NCBI RefSeq assembly: GCF_900129445.1 | Contig: NZ_FQVT01000002.1 | Location: forward strand, 186,001 to 250,000 | From: Salegentibacter echinorum | GTDB lineage: Bacteria > Bacteroidota > Bacteroidia > Flavobacteriales > Flavobacteriaceae | Length of the DNA stretch: 64,000 nucleotides | Reading direction: 5' to 3' | Shown: one piece after another, positions 1-7,997 of the stretch | Position numbering within the stretch: the first letter of the stretch is position 1 | Layout of the letters: every line of letters starts with the position of its first letter | Program-made: the position numbers and the translations under genes | Notes under the pieces: generated by a model | Seen by the model: the letters and a program-made list of their open reading frames with translations, nothing else | Databases searched by the model: none | What the model was told of the DNA's origin: nothing

Positions 1-1
1 C

Positions 2-169
2 CTTATTCTTAAGGCGTCAATTAATGCCATTGCAAAACACTATAAAACACAGGAAATTAAGCTTTCTGCACAACAATATCTAACCGCATTTTATGAAAGC
101 CACGGCTTTATGCAAATAGGCGAAGGTTACCTGGAAGATGGTATTCCCCATATTGCGATGCTGAAATAA
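2..169 (+). CDS. ElaA-like GNAT N-acetyltransferase, C-terminal fragment
   Basis: The frame is open from the window edge to a TAA stop and gives 55 residues. They end in a stretch with AQQYLTAFYESHGF followed by GEGYLEDGIPHIAM. This matches the C-terminal half of the ElaA branch of GNAT acetyltransferases, where the Y-x-x-x-GF element closes the acetyl-CoA fold and the E-DGIPH-x-x-M tail is characteristic. The N-terminus and acetyl-CoA loop lie outside the window. The substrate is unknown. The gene converges on the minus-strand protease gene that follows. Confidence 0.75.
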   Translation, partial: LILKASINAIAKHYKTQEIKLSAQQYLTAFYESHGFMQIGEGYLEDGIPHIAMLK

Positions 170-238
170 AGTTATAAATGGAATAATACCTTTTATTATG
201 AAGTTTAGAGTATGTTTTTATTCAGCTAAAAAATTAAT

Positions 239-1873
239 CTATCTAAGTATTTCAGCATAACGTGAATTGTCGTTTAAAATAGACTTTGCTTTTGTGATTT
301 CGGGATTGTGGTTTACGTAGTAATCATACAAACCTTCTTTATAGAAATAGCGCTTAATGATTTCATCGGTCAATAGGCTAACTATTTCGTGTTTTTTATC
401 CTCCAGTGCTTTCTTTTTTTCAGAATTAATTTCCGAAGAAATACTTTTATAATTCGTTAAAATGTCTTTTTCATAACCTTCTTTGGAAGCTGTGGCAAGT
501 AAATCTTCCAATTGCTTTTCTGTTTCGGTTTTATATTCAAAACCAGAAGTTTTTAAATAATCTTTAAAATCTTTAAAATCGGCATCGGTGAATGTAAAAG
601 CATCGGGACTATTCAGGGAATTTTTGTAGTAATACTTCGTAGCGTAGTCAAAAATCGCATCCTGGGCAAGCAAAGCGTTGGTAACACTACTGTACTCTGA
701 AGTTTCCAATTTCACATCGGGAGAAATCCCGCCACCATCAAAAACTTTTCTTCCGTTTTTAGTAGTGAATTCATTGTGTTCTTCTATTCCCGTGGTCAAT
801 GCTTTTCCACTCTCGTCCCTTTTGCTGTAATCAAGCGCCTGGATACACCTTCCGCTGGGCGTATAATACCTGGAAATTGTGATCTTTAGTTGGGTGCCAT
901 AAGCCAGTTCTTTAGGACGCTGTACCAGGCCTTTGCCATAACTGCGGGCACCTACCACTACTCCCCTATCTAAATCCTGAATGGCTCCTGCCACAATTTC
1001 ACTCGCAGAGGCGCTACGCCCATTTATCAAAACCACTAAGGGAATTTGCGTATCTATGGGCTCTTTTTTGGTATGATAGCGTTTATTGTACTTCTTAATT
1101 ACAGATTTTGTGCTGGTAATTAATTCATTTCTAGGCAGGAAAATATTGCTCACATTAATGGCTTCAGTGAGAAGTCCGCCGGGATTGCCACGCAGGTCTA
1201 AAATTATCTTTTCTGCTCCTTTATTTTTTAGGTCTTTTAAGGCACTAGTAGTTTCCCGGGAAGCTTTGGCATTAAAACGGGAAAGCACAATATAACCGGT
1301 TTTATTATCTAAAAGTTTATAAAAAGGAACAGCTTTTAAATTAATAGATGTTCTTTTGAGCCTGGTTTCTTTTATTTCGCCCTGGCGTTTGTAAATGATA
1401 TCTATTTTAGAATTTGGAGATCCATTTAAGAGTTCTCCCACCTCTTCTTTAAAATTAGCTACTTCTACCCCATCAATTTTTATAATCCTGTCTCCGGCTT
1501 TTAATCCGGCTTTGTCTGCAGGATAACCTTTATAGGGTTCCATAATAATTAAGGCATCTTTGCCTACTTTTACCGTGGCGCCAATCCCACTGTACTCTCC
1601 AGAGTTATTGATCCTGGCGGCTTCTACATCCTGCTCGTTCCAATAATTGGTATAGGGATCTAAATCGGCAAGCATGGCCGTGATCGCGGTATCCATAAGG
1701 GCGGCAGGATTGGTTTCTTCAACATAATTCATGTTGATTTCCTTAAAAAGCGTGGTGAAAATTTCAATTTGTTTGGCGATTTCAAAAAAATCAGATTTAA
1801 AACCAAAACTGCTAAATATGAGCATGCCACCAAGACTTAAAAGGGCAATCTTTTTAATGAATTTATTTTTCAT
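239..1873 (-). CDS. S41 family C-terminal processing peptidase
   Basis: A 544-residue protein with an N-terminal hydrophobic signal or anchor (about residues 8-25), a PDZ domain (about 90-165, including GLKAGDRIIKIDG) and an S41 protease core. The nucleophile lies in the SASASE motif (residues 287-292) and the general base is probably Lys314 in SYGKGLVQ, which is the Ser/Lys dyad of the CtpA/Prc family. The acidic and lysine-rich C-terminal region (about 400-540) is usual for Bacteroidota homologues. Such enzymes trim the C-termini of periplasmic proteins. It lies 68 bp downstream of rnpA on the same strand and is probably co-transcribed with it. The natural substrates cannot be read from sequence. 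Confidence 0.93.
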   Translation of the reverse strand: MKNKFIKKIALLSLGGMLIFSSFGFKSDFFEIAKQIEIFTTLFKEINMNYVEETNPAALMDTAITAMLADLDPYTNYWNEQDVEAARINNSGEYSGIGATVKVGKDALIIMEPYKGYPADKAGLKAGDRIIKIDGVEVANFKEEVGELLNGSPNSKIDIIYKRQGEIKETRLKRTSINLKAVPFYKLLDNKTGYIVLSRFNAKASRETTSALKDLKNKGAEKIILDLRGNPGGLLTEAINVSNIFLPRNELITSTKSVIKKYNKRYHTKKEPIDTQIPLVVLINGRSASASEIVAGAIQDLDRGVVVGARSYGKGLVQRPKELAYGTQLKITISRYYTPSGRCIQALDYSKRDESGKALTTGIEEHNEFTTKNGRKVFDGGGISPDVKLETSEYSSVTNALLAQDAIFDYATKYYYKNSLNSPDAFTFTDADFKDFKDYLKTSGFEYKTETEKQLEDLLATASKEGYEKDILTNYKSISSEINSEKKKALEDKKHEIVSLLTDEIIKRYFYKEGLYDYYVNHNPEITKAKSILNDNSRYAEILR

Positions 1874-1941
1874 CTATTTATATTTTGCGAGGAATCTTAC
1901 GTTCTTTTTAAAAGTATTTATTTTTAAAGCTAATCTTGTAA

Positions 1942-2322
1942 TTATCCCTTAAAATCTTCCTGTTTTTTAAATTTCTCCAGCAGTTTAAGCATAGCTTTGG
2001 TTAGATGTTCCATGCTAACCTCTTCACGAGAAATATATATAAACATTAAAGCATAGGCCCGGCTGGAATTGTTGATAACAAGATACTTATTTTTTCTGAA
2101 AGCTTCGCGCATTAGTCGTTTTATCCTATTGCGCCCCACCGCGGTTTTTACTAATTTCTTCGGAACAGAAACGCCGGTTTTAAACCTTGTAATTTCGGGG
2201 TTTGTAATGGGGAAATAAACTAATTTTAGCGGATAGGCTTTTAATGCTTTTCCCTCCTGAAATAAAGTATCGATAAGCTTCTTGCTCTTTAACTTCTCTT
2301 CTTTTCCAAAACTTTGATCCAT
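1942..2322 (-). CDS. rnpA: Ribonuclease P protein component
   Basis: A 126-residue basic protein that assists the RNase P RNA in maturing tRNA 5' ends. The family signature appears as R-NRIKRLMREAFR near residues 64-77, preceded by the usual N-terminal FGKEEKLKSKKLIDTLF segment. Length fits bacterial RnpA (110-130 residues). In many bacteria rnpA sits beside rpmH near the origin. Here it is instead followed by a C-terminal processing protease gene, and no rpmH is visible upstream. Confidence 0.95.
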   Translation of the reverse strand: MDQSFGKEEKLKSKKLIDTLFQEGKALKAYPLKLVYFPITNPEITRFKTGVSVPKKLVKTAVGRNRIKRLMREAFRKNKYLVINNSSRAYALMFIYISREEVSMEHLTKAMLKLLEKFKKQEDFKG

Positions 2323-2640
2323 AAGTCAAAAATAGGGATAGTTTTAAATTTGGTTTAAAATAATGCTGAATTTCAAGAAAAAATAATTTTTGGAATTATT
2401 AAAATTTAGGCCCGCTTAACCACCTCTTTCTTCAGCAAGCTGAATTCTCCCCTCCTTAAAAAGCTACCGTGTGTACACAAATATTGAAAGAAGCATTACC
2501 TGCCTCGGAAGTACTGTTTTTTTAATCTTATAAGATTTTAAATCGCGAATACTCCTATTGGGACTGCCTGATTCTTCTGTAAGAGACTGTGTTTAATTCC
2601 AAATATGATCGTGTTTATTATCCATTTGTCACAAACATAC

Positions 2641-2820
2641 CGCTCCGCTGGAGCTATTTGACCGATTCCTAAATGCTTTACTATAAATATAGCGCTTCTC
2701 TGAAGCTCGCTGAGTTTCAGTTTATTTTCTGTAATATTTTATCCCGATTTTAAGCCTCGTAGAGGTGGAATATTTGTAGTATAGAACTAGAAGTAAGTTG
2801 TAGTGAGCTCCAGCGGTGCG
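2641..2820. repeat. Decayed inverted-repeat cluster (REP-like palindromes)
   Basis: CGCTCCGCTGGAGCT at 2641-2655 is matched in inverse orientation by AGCTCCAGCGGTGCG at 2806-2820, with 14 of 15 positions agreeing. Between them lie further short dyads of the same style, GCGCTTCTCTGAAGCTCGC near 2692-2710 and CCTCGTAGAGG near 2755-2765. The spacing and shared GCTCC/GGAGC cores suggest several worn copies of one palindromic unit. Confidence 0.6.
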
Positions 2821-2873
2821 ACATAGCTATCCATTGCCTTTTTTCCTCAATTTATTAATGTTTTTTCAAGGTC

Positions 2874-2926
2874 TATACCTACCTTTACTTTGTTTCCCAC
2901 AAGTTCTGGGAAATCCGGTAGGTATA
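2874..2926. repeat. Nested hairpin in intergenic DNA
   Basis: TATACCTACC (2874-2883) pairs perfectly with GGTAGGTATA (2917-2926). Inside it TTTCCC (2893-2898) pairs with GGGAAA (2908-2913). No T-tract follows on either side, so it is not an obvious terminator. Confidence 0.6.
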
Positions 2927-3022
2927 TTAAAATGTTCAATAATTGTTTGAAAGATACGTACTCACGGTAGCTTTAAAAAGAAGGAGCGCCGGGATTATTT
3001 GGTTAAAATTAGAACTAATTTC

Positions 3023-3069
3023 AAAAAAAAACCTCACAGTCGCGCATAACTCTCGGGACTGTGAGGTTT
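3023..3069 (-). terminator. Intrinsic terminator of the M1 peptidase gene
   Basis: Stem AAACCTCACAGTC (3029-3041) pairs perfectly with GACTGTGAGGTTT (3057-3069). Read on the minus strand it is followed by a run of T (A-run on the plus strand, 3023-3031). It lies 26 bp past the stop of the gene ending at 3095. Confidence 0.85.
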
Positions 3070-3094
3070 ATATTTTAAAAAAACTGAATCGGTG

Positions 3095-4942
3095 CTACTC
3101 CTGCTCTGCTTCTTGATTTTCTTCAGCAGTATAAAGATTGTTATCTCTATTTACATCGGCCATTAGCTGAGACTCGTCAATTTCAATACTTTCAATTTCG
3201 CTTAATGGTTTGTTTATCTCTAAATCGTAAGTAGGATACGCCCAGGCCCAATCGTCTGCCACGGTCCAGTTTTCCCTGGTGGCGGGTTTTTCCCAGCGCA
3301 TCATTCGCAATGGAATATAAAATACTTCTTCAGCTCCATTGGTATAGCGAACGCTAAGTTCTATAGGCATTGGCATAAGGTTTAAACGTTCTAAAGTCAC
3401 TTTTGTAGTACCTTCATTGGCCTCGGCTACATTTTTAATTCCGTAGTCTATGGAATTGGTGGTTCGGGTCCAATCATTTAAATACCAGTCCAATTCTGCT
3501 CCCGAAACTTTTTCAGCAATTCTAATAAAATCATTGGGAGTTGGATGTTTAAATTGCCATTCATCGTAATAACGTTTCAGGGTTTTATCAAGATTATCTT
3601 TCCCAATTACGTAGCCCAGTTGTGCTAAGAATACCGCACCTTTAGAATAGGCGGCAGCGCCATAAGCAGCATTCAATGCATATCTATCTGCCTGGGTGGT
3701 TTGTGGTTGTTCCATCCCAGAGTTTGCCAGTCTTATATAGCTTCTGTAAGAACCTGTATGAGGATTTTCTGCATAAGTTTCCATTACCTGGTTCATCGCA
3801 GCGCTAGAAATGTAGCTGGTAAAGCCTTCGTCCATCCACTCGTGCGTATTTTCATTGGTAGCCATTAGATGCTGAAACCAGGCGTGCGCCAATTCATGGG
3901 CCGTCACTCCAACAAGGCTTCCAAAGTTACGTTCCCCGGTAATTAAGGTAAGCATGGCATATTCCATACCACCGTCACCACCCTGTACTACAGAATATTG
4001 ATCCCAGGGATATGGTCCTATGTGCTCGTTAAAAAATAGTAATAAGTCTTCGGTTTTTTCCTGTAGCTTTTTCCAGTTCTCCTTTATCTCGTCATTGTCT
4101 TTATAGAAAAAGTGAAGTACAGTACCGTCACTGGCAATTCGTTTATCGTGAATATATTCAGGATCTGCGGCCCAGGTAAAATCGTGAACCTTTGGCGCGA
4201 TAAAATGCCAGGTGATTTTATCATCGTTTACCGTAACTTCTTTATCGGTATAACCGTGGCCAATTTTCTCGGGATTTTGAAGATATCCTGAAGCTGCTAC
4301 GGTATAATCCTTATCTAAAGTTAGTTTTACATCAAAATCACCCCAAACTCCATGAAATTCCCGGCCTATATAAGGTGCGGCGTGCCAACCTTCAAAATCA
4401 TATTCGGCCATTTTAGGATACCACTGGCTCATAGAAAGTGCTACCCCTTCGGCACTATTTCTACCAGAACGGCGAATTTGCTTAGGTACCTGACCGTTAA
4501 ATTTCATATTTAATGTGGTTTTTTCTCCCGGTAAAATAGGTTCGTTCAACTCTACTTCCAACACGGTTCCCACGGTTTCATAGTTTAAGCGTTTTCCATC
4601 CTGGTTAAGACTGGAAACCTTTAAATAACCTTCTTCATCTTTAGATAATTTTGAAATTCGGTCACCTACTCTTCTGTCTGGATCTTGAATAGTTAAAGAT
4701 CTTACATCCATTTCACTTCCCGGTTGGAAAGCATTAAAATACAGGTGATAAAATACACGGTCTAAAGTATCTGGAGAGTTATTGGTATAAACCAGCTCCT
4801 GGGTACCTGTGTATTGGAAGTTATTTACATTCATATCTACCTCCATTTCATAATCTACGTGTTGTTGCCAGTAGCCGTTAGTGTTTTGGGCACCGGCCCA
4901 GGAGGTTGCTAAAATCGCCAGACTTAATATTATTTTCTTCAT
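3095..4942 (-). CDS. M1 family zinc metallopeptidase
   Basis: A 615-residue secreted aminopeptidase-like protein. It has a signal peptide (about 1-19, ending AGAQN), the N-terminal beta-sandwich of M1 enzymes and the catalytic domain. The zinc site is intact: H349-E350-x-x-H353 with the third ligand E372 at the expected 18-residue spacing (WMDEGF). The exopeptidase loop reads GGMEYAM (324-330), so the usual GxMEN Asn is Tyr, as in several Bacteroidota members. It lacks the large C-terminal ERAP-like domain, so it belongs to the short M1 group. The acidic tail (EENQEAEQE) is of unknown role. It probably degrades peptides in the periplasm, alongside the S8 protease gene 60 bp upstream. Confidence 0.93.
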   Translation of the reverse strand: MKKIILSLAILATSWAGAQNTNGYWQQHVDYEMEVDMNVNNFQYTGTQELVYTNNSPDTLDRVFYHLYFNAFQPGSEMDVRSLTIQDPDRRVGDRISKLSKDEEGYLKVSSLNQDGKRLNYETVGTVLEVELNEPILPGEKTTLNMKFNGQVPKQIRRSGRNSAEGVALSMSQWYPKMAEYDFEGWHAAPYIGREFHGVWGDFDVKLTLDKDYTVAASGYLQNPEKIGHGYTDKEVTVNDDKITWHFIAPKVHDFTWAADPEYIHDKRIASDGTVLHFFYKDNDEIKENWKKLQEKTEDLLLFFNEHIGPYPWDQYSVVQGGDGGMEYAMLTLITGERNFGSLVGVTAHELAHAWFQHLMATNENTHEWMDEGFTSYISSAAMNQVMETYAENPHTGSYRSYIRLANSGMEQPQTTQADRYALNAAYGAAAYSKGAVFLAQLGYVIGKDNLDKTLKRYYDEWQFKHPTPNDFIRIAEKVSGAELDWYLNDWTRTTNSIDYGIKNVAEANEGTTKVTLERLNLMPMPIELSVRYTNGAEEVFYIPLRMMRWEKPATRENWTVADDWAWAYPTYDLEINKPLSEIESIEIDESQLMADVNRDNNLYTAEENQEAEQE

Positions 4943-5002
4943 TGATTATATTTTTTATTATTTCTGAATTTGTCCTTTAATCATAAACCAGGTTTCTAAG
5001 CA

Positions 5003-6676
5003 TTATTTTGTTTTAGAAGCCAGGATTAGGGCGTTATAAAGGTTTACCATTTTTCCTGAAGTGGACAATTCCTTAAAACTTTTAGTATTTGTATTATCGC
5101 CACCCACAATTACTTTTGCATTGGTAGTAAGCCCGCTGTTCATGATTACCTGCTTTACCTGGGCTGCCGATAAATTTGGGTAAAAAGAACGAATTACTGC
5201 TGCAACCCCAGCAACTGCCGGTGAAGCCATGGAGGTTCCCTGTAGATATTCATATTCATCATTTGGCGTGGTAGACCATATTTTGGTTCCGGGTGCAAAC
5301 ACATCTACATTCGTTTTTCCATAGTTGGAGAAGTTTGCAACCAGGCCAGAACCATAATCGTAATTAAGAGCACCTACCGTAAGGAAATTATCTGCAATTT
5401 CCTGAGGAGCTTCAGGATTTTGATCGTTGGGATATACTCTCTTTTCGTCTAAATTAAGACCTTCATTTCCACCAGCATTTACAATTAGAACATCCTTATC
5501 TGCAGCATATTTAATAGCATCTGTCACCCATTCAGGATTCGGGGAAAAATATTTTCCAAAACTGGTATTAATTACCTTAGCACCATTATCTACAGCATAT
5601 CGAATAGCCAGGGCAATATCTTTATCGTACTCATCACCATCTGGCACCGCTCTTATTGCCATAATTTCCACATTATTGGCTACACCGTTAATGCCAATAC
5701 CGTTATCTCTTTCAGCCGCAATAATTCCTGCTACATGCGTACCGTGTTTAAGATCTTCTTTGTCTTTAGAAGGCCCCATCACATTGGCATTTCCATAATT
5801 GATATCGGTAATATCATATGGATCGTCACCGGTTGGGGCACGGCCGTCTAACTCTAAATTTAAATGAGTATCTAACCTCCCAGCAAAATAATCTATACCA
5901 TCATCCAGCTCATCCAGGGCTTCAGGAATGTTTTCATTTACATTATTCTGAATTTGTTGCAACATCGCTTTATATTGCGCCAACTGTCCAGAGGCTTCCA
6001 TTTTTTGCAATTCTTCTTTGGTGTAATCTTCTTTACCAAGTTGGGAAGATACCGCCTGATGCGCCGCTAAAAGTTGCTTTTTGATCTGCTGGTATTGATT
6101 TCTATTTTGAAGGGTCTCCTGGTATTCTTTATCATACTCTTCTTTAGCCTCCTTATACTTCATAAATTCAGCTCGATCTGCTGTACTTATTGCGCTTGCG
6201 GCCTTTCCTTCATATTTAGGTTTTAAACGCTTTAGAATACGGGTATATTCCATATTTTCTTCTACGGCATCTCCAAGAAAGTTCCAGCCGTGCACATCGT
6301 CTATATAACCATTGTTATCATCATCTTTTCCGTTATTGGGAATTTCATCGGTATTGGTCCAAAGAACGCCTTGCAGGTCTTCATGTTCAATATCCACCCC
6401 ACTATCAATAACCGCAACAATGGTTTTTTCTCCTTTTTTGTTTTTAATGATTTCGGTGTAAGCTTTGTCAACACTCATTCCCGGGATAGTATCGGTCATT
6501 AGATCGGTAGCTCCCCAGTTTTTTAACTGTGCATCAGAAAGGTCGGTGATTTTAAGAGGAATGGAATCTATATTAGCTATTGGCGTAGCTACAATTTTTG
6601 GGGCACTACTTCCACAAGAAGCAAGAATAATCGCGCTTCCTATTGCAAAAGCGGATTTTAAAAAAGGAATTTTCAT
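5003..6676 (-). CDS. S8 subtilisin-like serine protease (lipoprotein)
   Basis: A 557-residue protease with a lipobox (IILASC, Cys21), so it is probably membrane-anchored. The triad is complete: Asp91 (VIDSGVDIEHED), His311 (HGTHVAG) and Ser482 (GTSMASP), with the oxyanion Asn in the VNAGGNEG segment (about 399-406). The distance between Asp91 and His311 is about 220 residues, against a few tens in classical subtilisins. The extra part includes a calcium-loop-like segment (NGKDDDNNGYIDD, 115-127) and a charged, Gln-rich helical stretch (about 145-260) that looks like a coiled coil. It precedes the M1 peptidase gene by 60 bp on the same strand and is likely in one transcript. Confidence 0.93.
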   Translation of the reverse strand: MKIPFLKSAFAIGSAIILASCGSSAPKIVATPIANIDSIPLKITDLSDAQLKNWGATDLMTDTIPGMSVDKAYTEIIKNKKGEKTIVAVIDSGVDIEHEDLQGVLWTNTDEIPNNGKDDDNNGYIDDVHGWNFLGDAVEENMEYTRILKRLKPKYEGKAASAISTADRAEFMKYKEAKEEYDKEYQETLQNRNQYQQIKKQLLAAHQAVSSQLGKEDYTKEELQKMEASGQLAQYKAMLQQIQNNVNENIPEALDELDDGIDYFAGRLDTHLNLELDGRAPTGDDPYDITDINYGNANVMGPSKDKEDLKHGTHVAGIIAAERDNGIGINGVANNVEIMAIRAVPDGDEYDKDIALAIRYAVDNGAKVINTSFGKYFSPNPEWVTDAIKYAADKDVLIVNAGGNEGLNLDEKRVYPNDQNPEAPQEIADNFLTVGALNYDYGSGLVANFSNYGKTNVDVFAPGTKIWSTTPNDEYEYLQGTSMASPAVAGVAAVIRSFYPNLSAAQVKQVIMNSGLTTNAKVIVGGDNTNTKSFKELSTSGKMVNLYNALILASKTK

Positions 6677-6706
6677 GTATTTGAAATTTAATTGAATATT
6701 TAGGGA

Positions 6707-7573
6707 TTATGAATTAAAAAGTTCATTAAACGTAAAAGTATTATCTAACCTAACACCTTTTTCAGTGTTTTTAAGGGTGATAATTTCATTATGGGCATCG
6801 TGTTGCATAAATAAATAATAGCCTTCATCTGCTGCTTTTTTTAAAAATTTATCTTTTTCAGACAAAGTGAGCAAAGGTCTTGTATCAAAGCCCATCACGT
6901 ACGGTAAAGGAATATGTCCTGCCGTTGGTAGTAAATCTGCCATAAAAACAAGGGTTTTTCCTTTATAATTTAGATGAGGTATCATTTGTTTATCGGTATG
7001 ACCATCTACAAACAGCACGCCAAAATCAAATTCATTAGCTTTAGTATAGTTTTCATTTTCTTTTCTCTCCAGAAATTTAAGTTTTCCACTTTCTTCTATA
7101 GGAAGGATATTTTCCTTTAAAAAAGATGCTTTTTCCCGGGCATTTGGCTTAGTTGCCCATTGCCAATGGTCTTTATTGCTCCAAAAATTGGCATTTTTAA
7201 AAGCCGGCTCGTAACCAGTCCTATCTTTGTTCCACTTAATGGCGCCGCCACAATGATCAAAATGTAAATGGGTAAGAAAAACATCGGTAATATCATCGCG
7301 ATGAAAACCTTGTGTTTTAAGGGATTTATCTAAAGAATGATCCCCCCAGGGATAATAATGGCTAAAAAATTTCTCAGTTTGTTTATTTCCCAGGCCGGTA
7401 TCTATAAGGCTTAAGCGATCTCCATTTTCAATTAAGAGACAGCGGGCAGCAATATCTATCATATTATTATTATCTGCCGGATTTGTTCTTTGCCATAAAC
7501 TTTTTGGGACTACGCCAAACATAGCACCACCGTCTAATTTAAAATTTCCTGCTTCTATGGGGTATAAATTCAT
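6707..7573 (-). CDS. Metallo-beta-lactamase-fold hydrolase
   Basis: A 288-residue protein without a signal peptide. The dinuclear metal motif is H102-x-H104-x-D106-H107 (THLHFDHCGG), followed by VDGHTDKQM (third His) and a C-terminal MQHDAH element. This is the layout of the broad MBL family that includes N-acyl homoserine lactonases and other esterases. The order 'HTDKQ..PHL..KGKTLVFMADL' is common in uncharacterised Bacteroidota members. The substrate cannot be assigned. It lies 30 bp upstream of the S8 protease gene on the same strand. Confidence 0.88.
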   Translation of the reverse strand: MNLYPIEAGNFKLDGGAMFGVVPKSLWQRTNPADNNNMIDIAARCLLIENGDRLSLIDTGLGNKQTEKFFSHYYPWGDHSLDKSLKTQGFHRDDITDVFLTHLHFDHCGGAIKWNKDRTGYEPAFKNANFWSNKDHWQWATKPNAREKASFLKENILPIEESGKLKFLERKENENYTKANEFDFGVLFVDGHTDKQMIPHLNYKGKTLVFMADLLPTAGHIPLPYVMGFDTRPLLTLSEKDKFLKKAADEGYYLFMQHDAHNEIITLKNTEKGVRLDNTFTFNELFNS

Positions 7574-7997
7574 GCTGCTTATTTTATAGTTGCTGCAAAT
7601 TACTAAAAGCGAAAAACATGCACTACTAAAATTGTGTTAGCAATGCATGTTTTTTAAAATTTAATCGCACGGCGACAGCCAGGAATCTATTTCTCCCAGT
7701 GTTTGCCTCGAAATAAAAGAACTTTTTTGGATGCATATTTCTTACCCTGGGGTAGAGGTGGTTGATTGAAAAAATCTTTGCTGTTCGGTAAATACGAGAT
7801 TTATAAAATTTCTTTAATAGTAAGCTATTAAAGCAATCTCATAATCATTTCTTTGTATTTTGAACCTTTAAAAAAACAGTGAACTGAGAAATATAATTTC
7901 TATAAGACGAAGTTTTTCAGTTAGCTTAACTTTTCTTTTTTTTCTTGCAGTGAGTGACTCTGGTTCTTTAACGAGACAATAGTGGAAAAAACCACTT
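7574..7997. other. Intergenic region, one hairpin, no gene seen
   Basis: A 424-bp AT-rich gap. The only clear structure is the stem AAAAACATGCA (7612-7622) with TGCATGTTTTT (7644-7654). It has a T-run on its plus-strand right side and lies between the end of the antiporter gene (minus strand) and the start of the MBL gene. It may be a terminator for transcripts arriving from the right, or part of the MBL gene's leader. No ORF of note was found. Confidence 0.5.

Larger units (their letters stand above)
2323..3094. other. Repeat-rich intergenic region, no gene seen
   Basis: This 772-bp stretch has no convincing coding frame. It holds a decayed cluster of GC-rich palindromes (2641-2820), a tight nested hairpin (2874-2926) and a terminator for the minus-strand gene on its right (3029-3069). 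The segment near 2436-2465 (AATTCTCCCCTCCTTAAAAA) resembles worn copies of dispersed intergenic repeats. I see no tRNA or transposase remnant. Confidence 0.6.

Noticed and set aside
5427-5798. Long open frames opposite the S8 protease, ileS, lepA and yebC genes
   Set aside because: They mirror the codon pattern of the real genes on the other strand and show no domain of their own.
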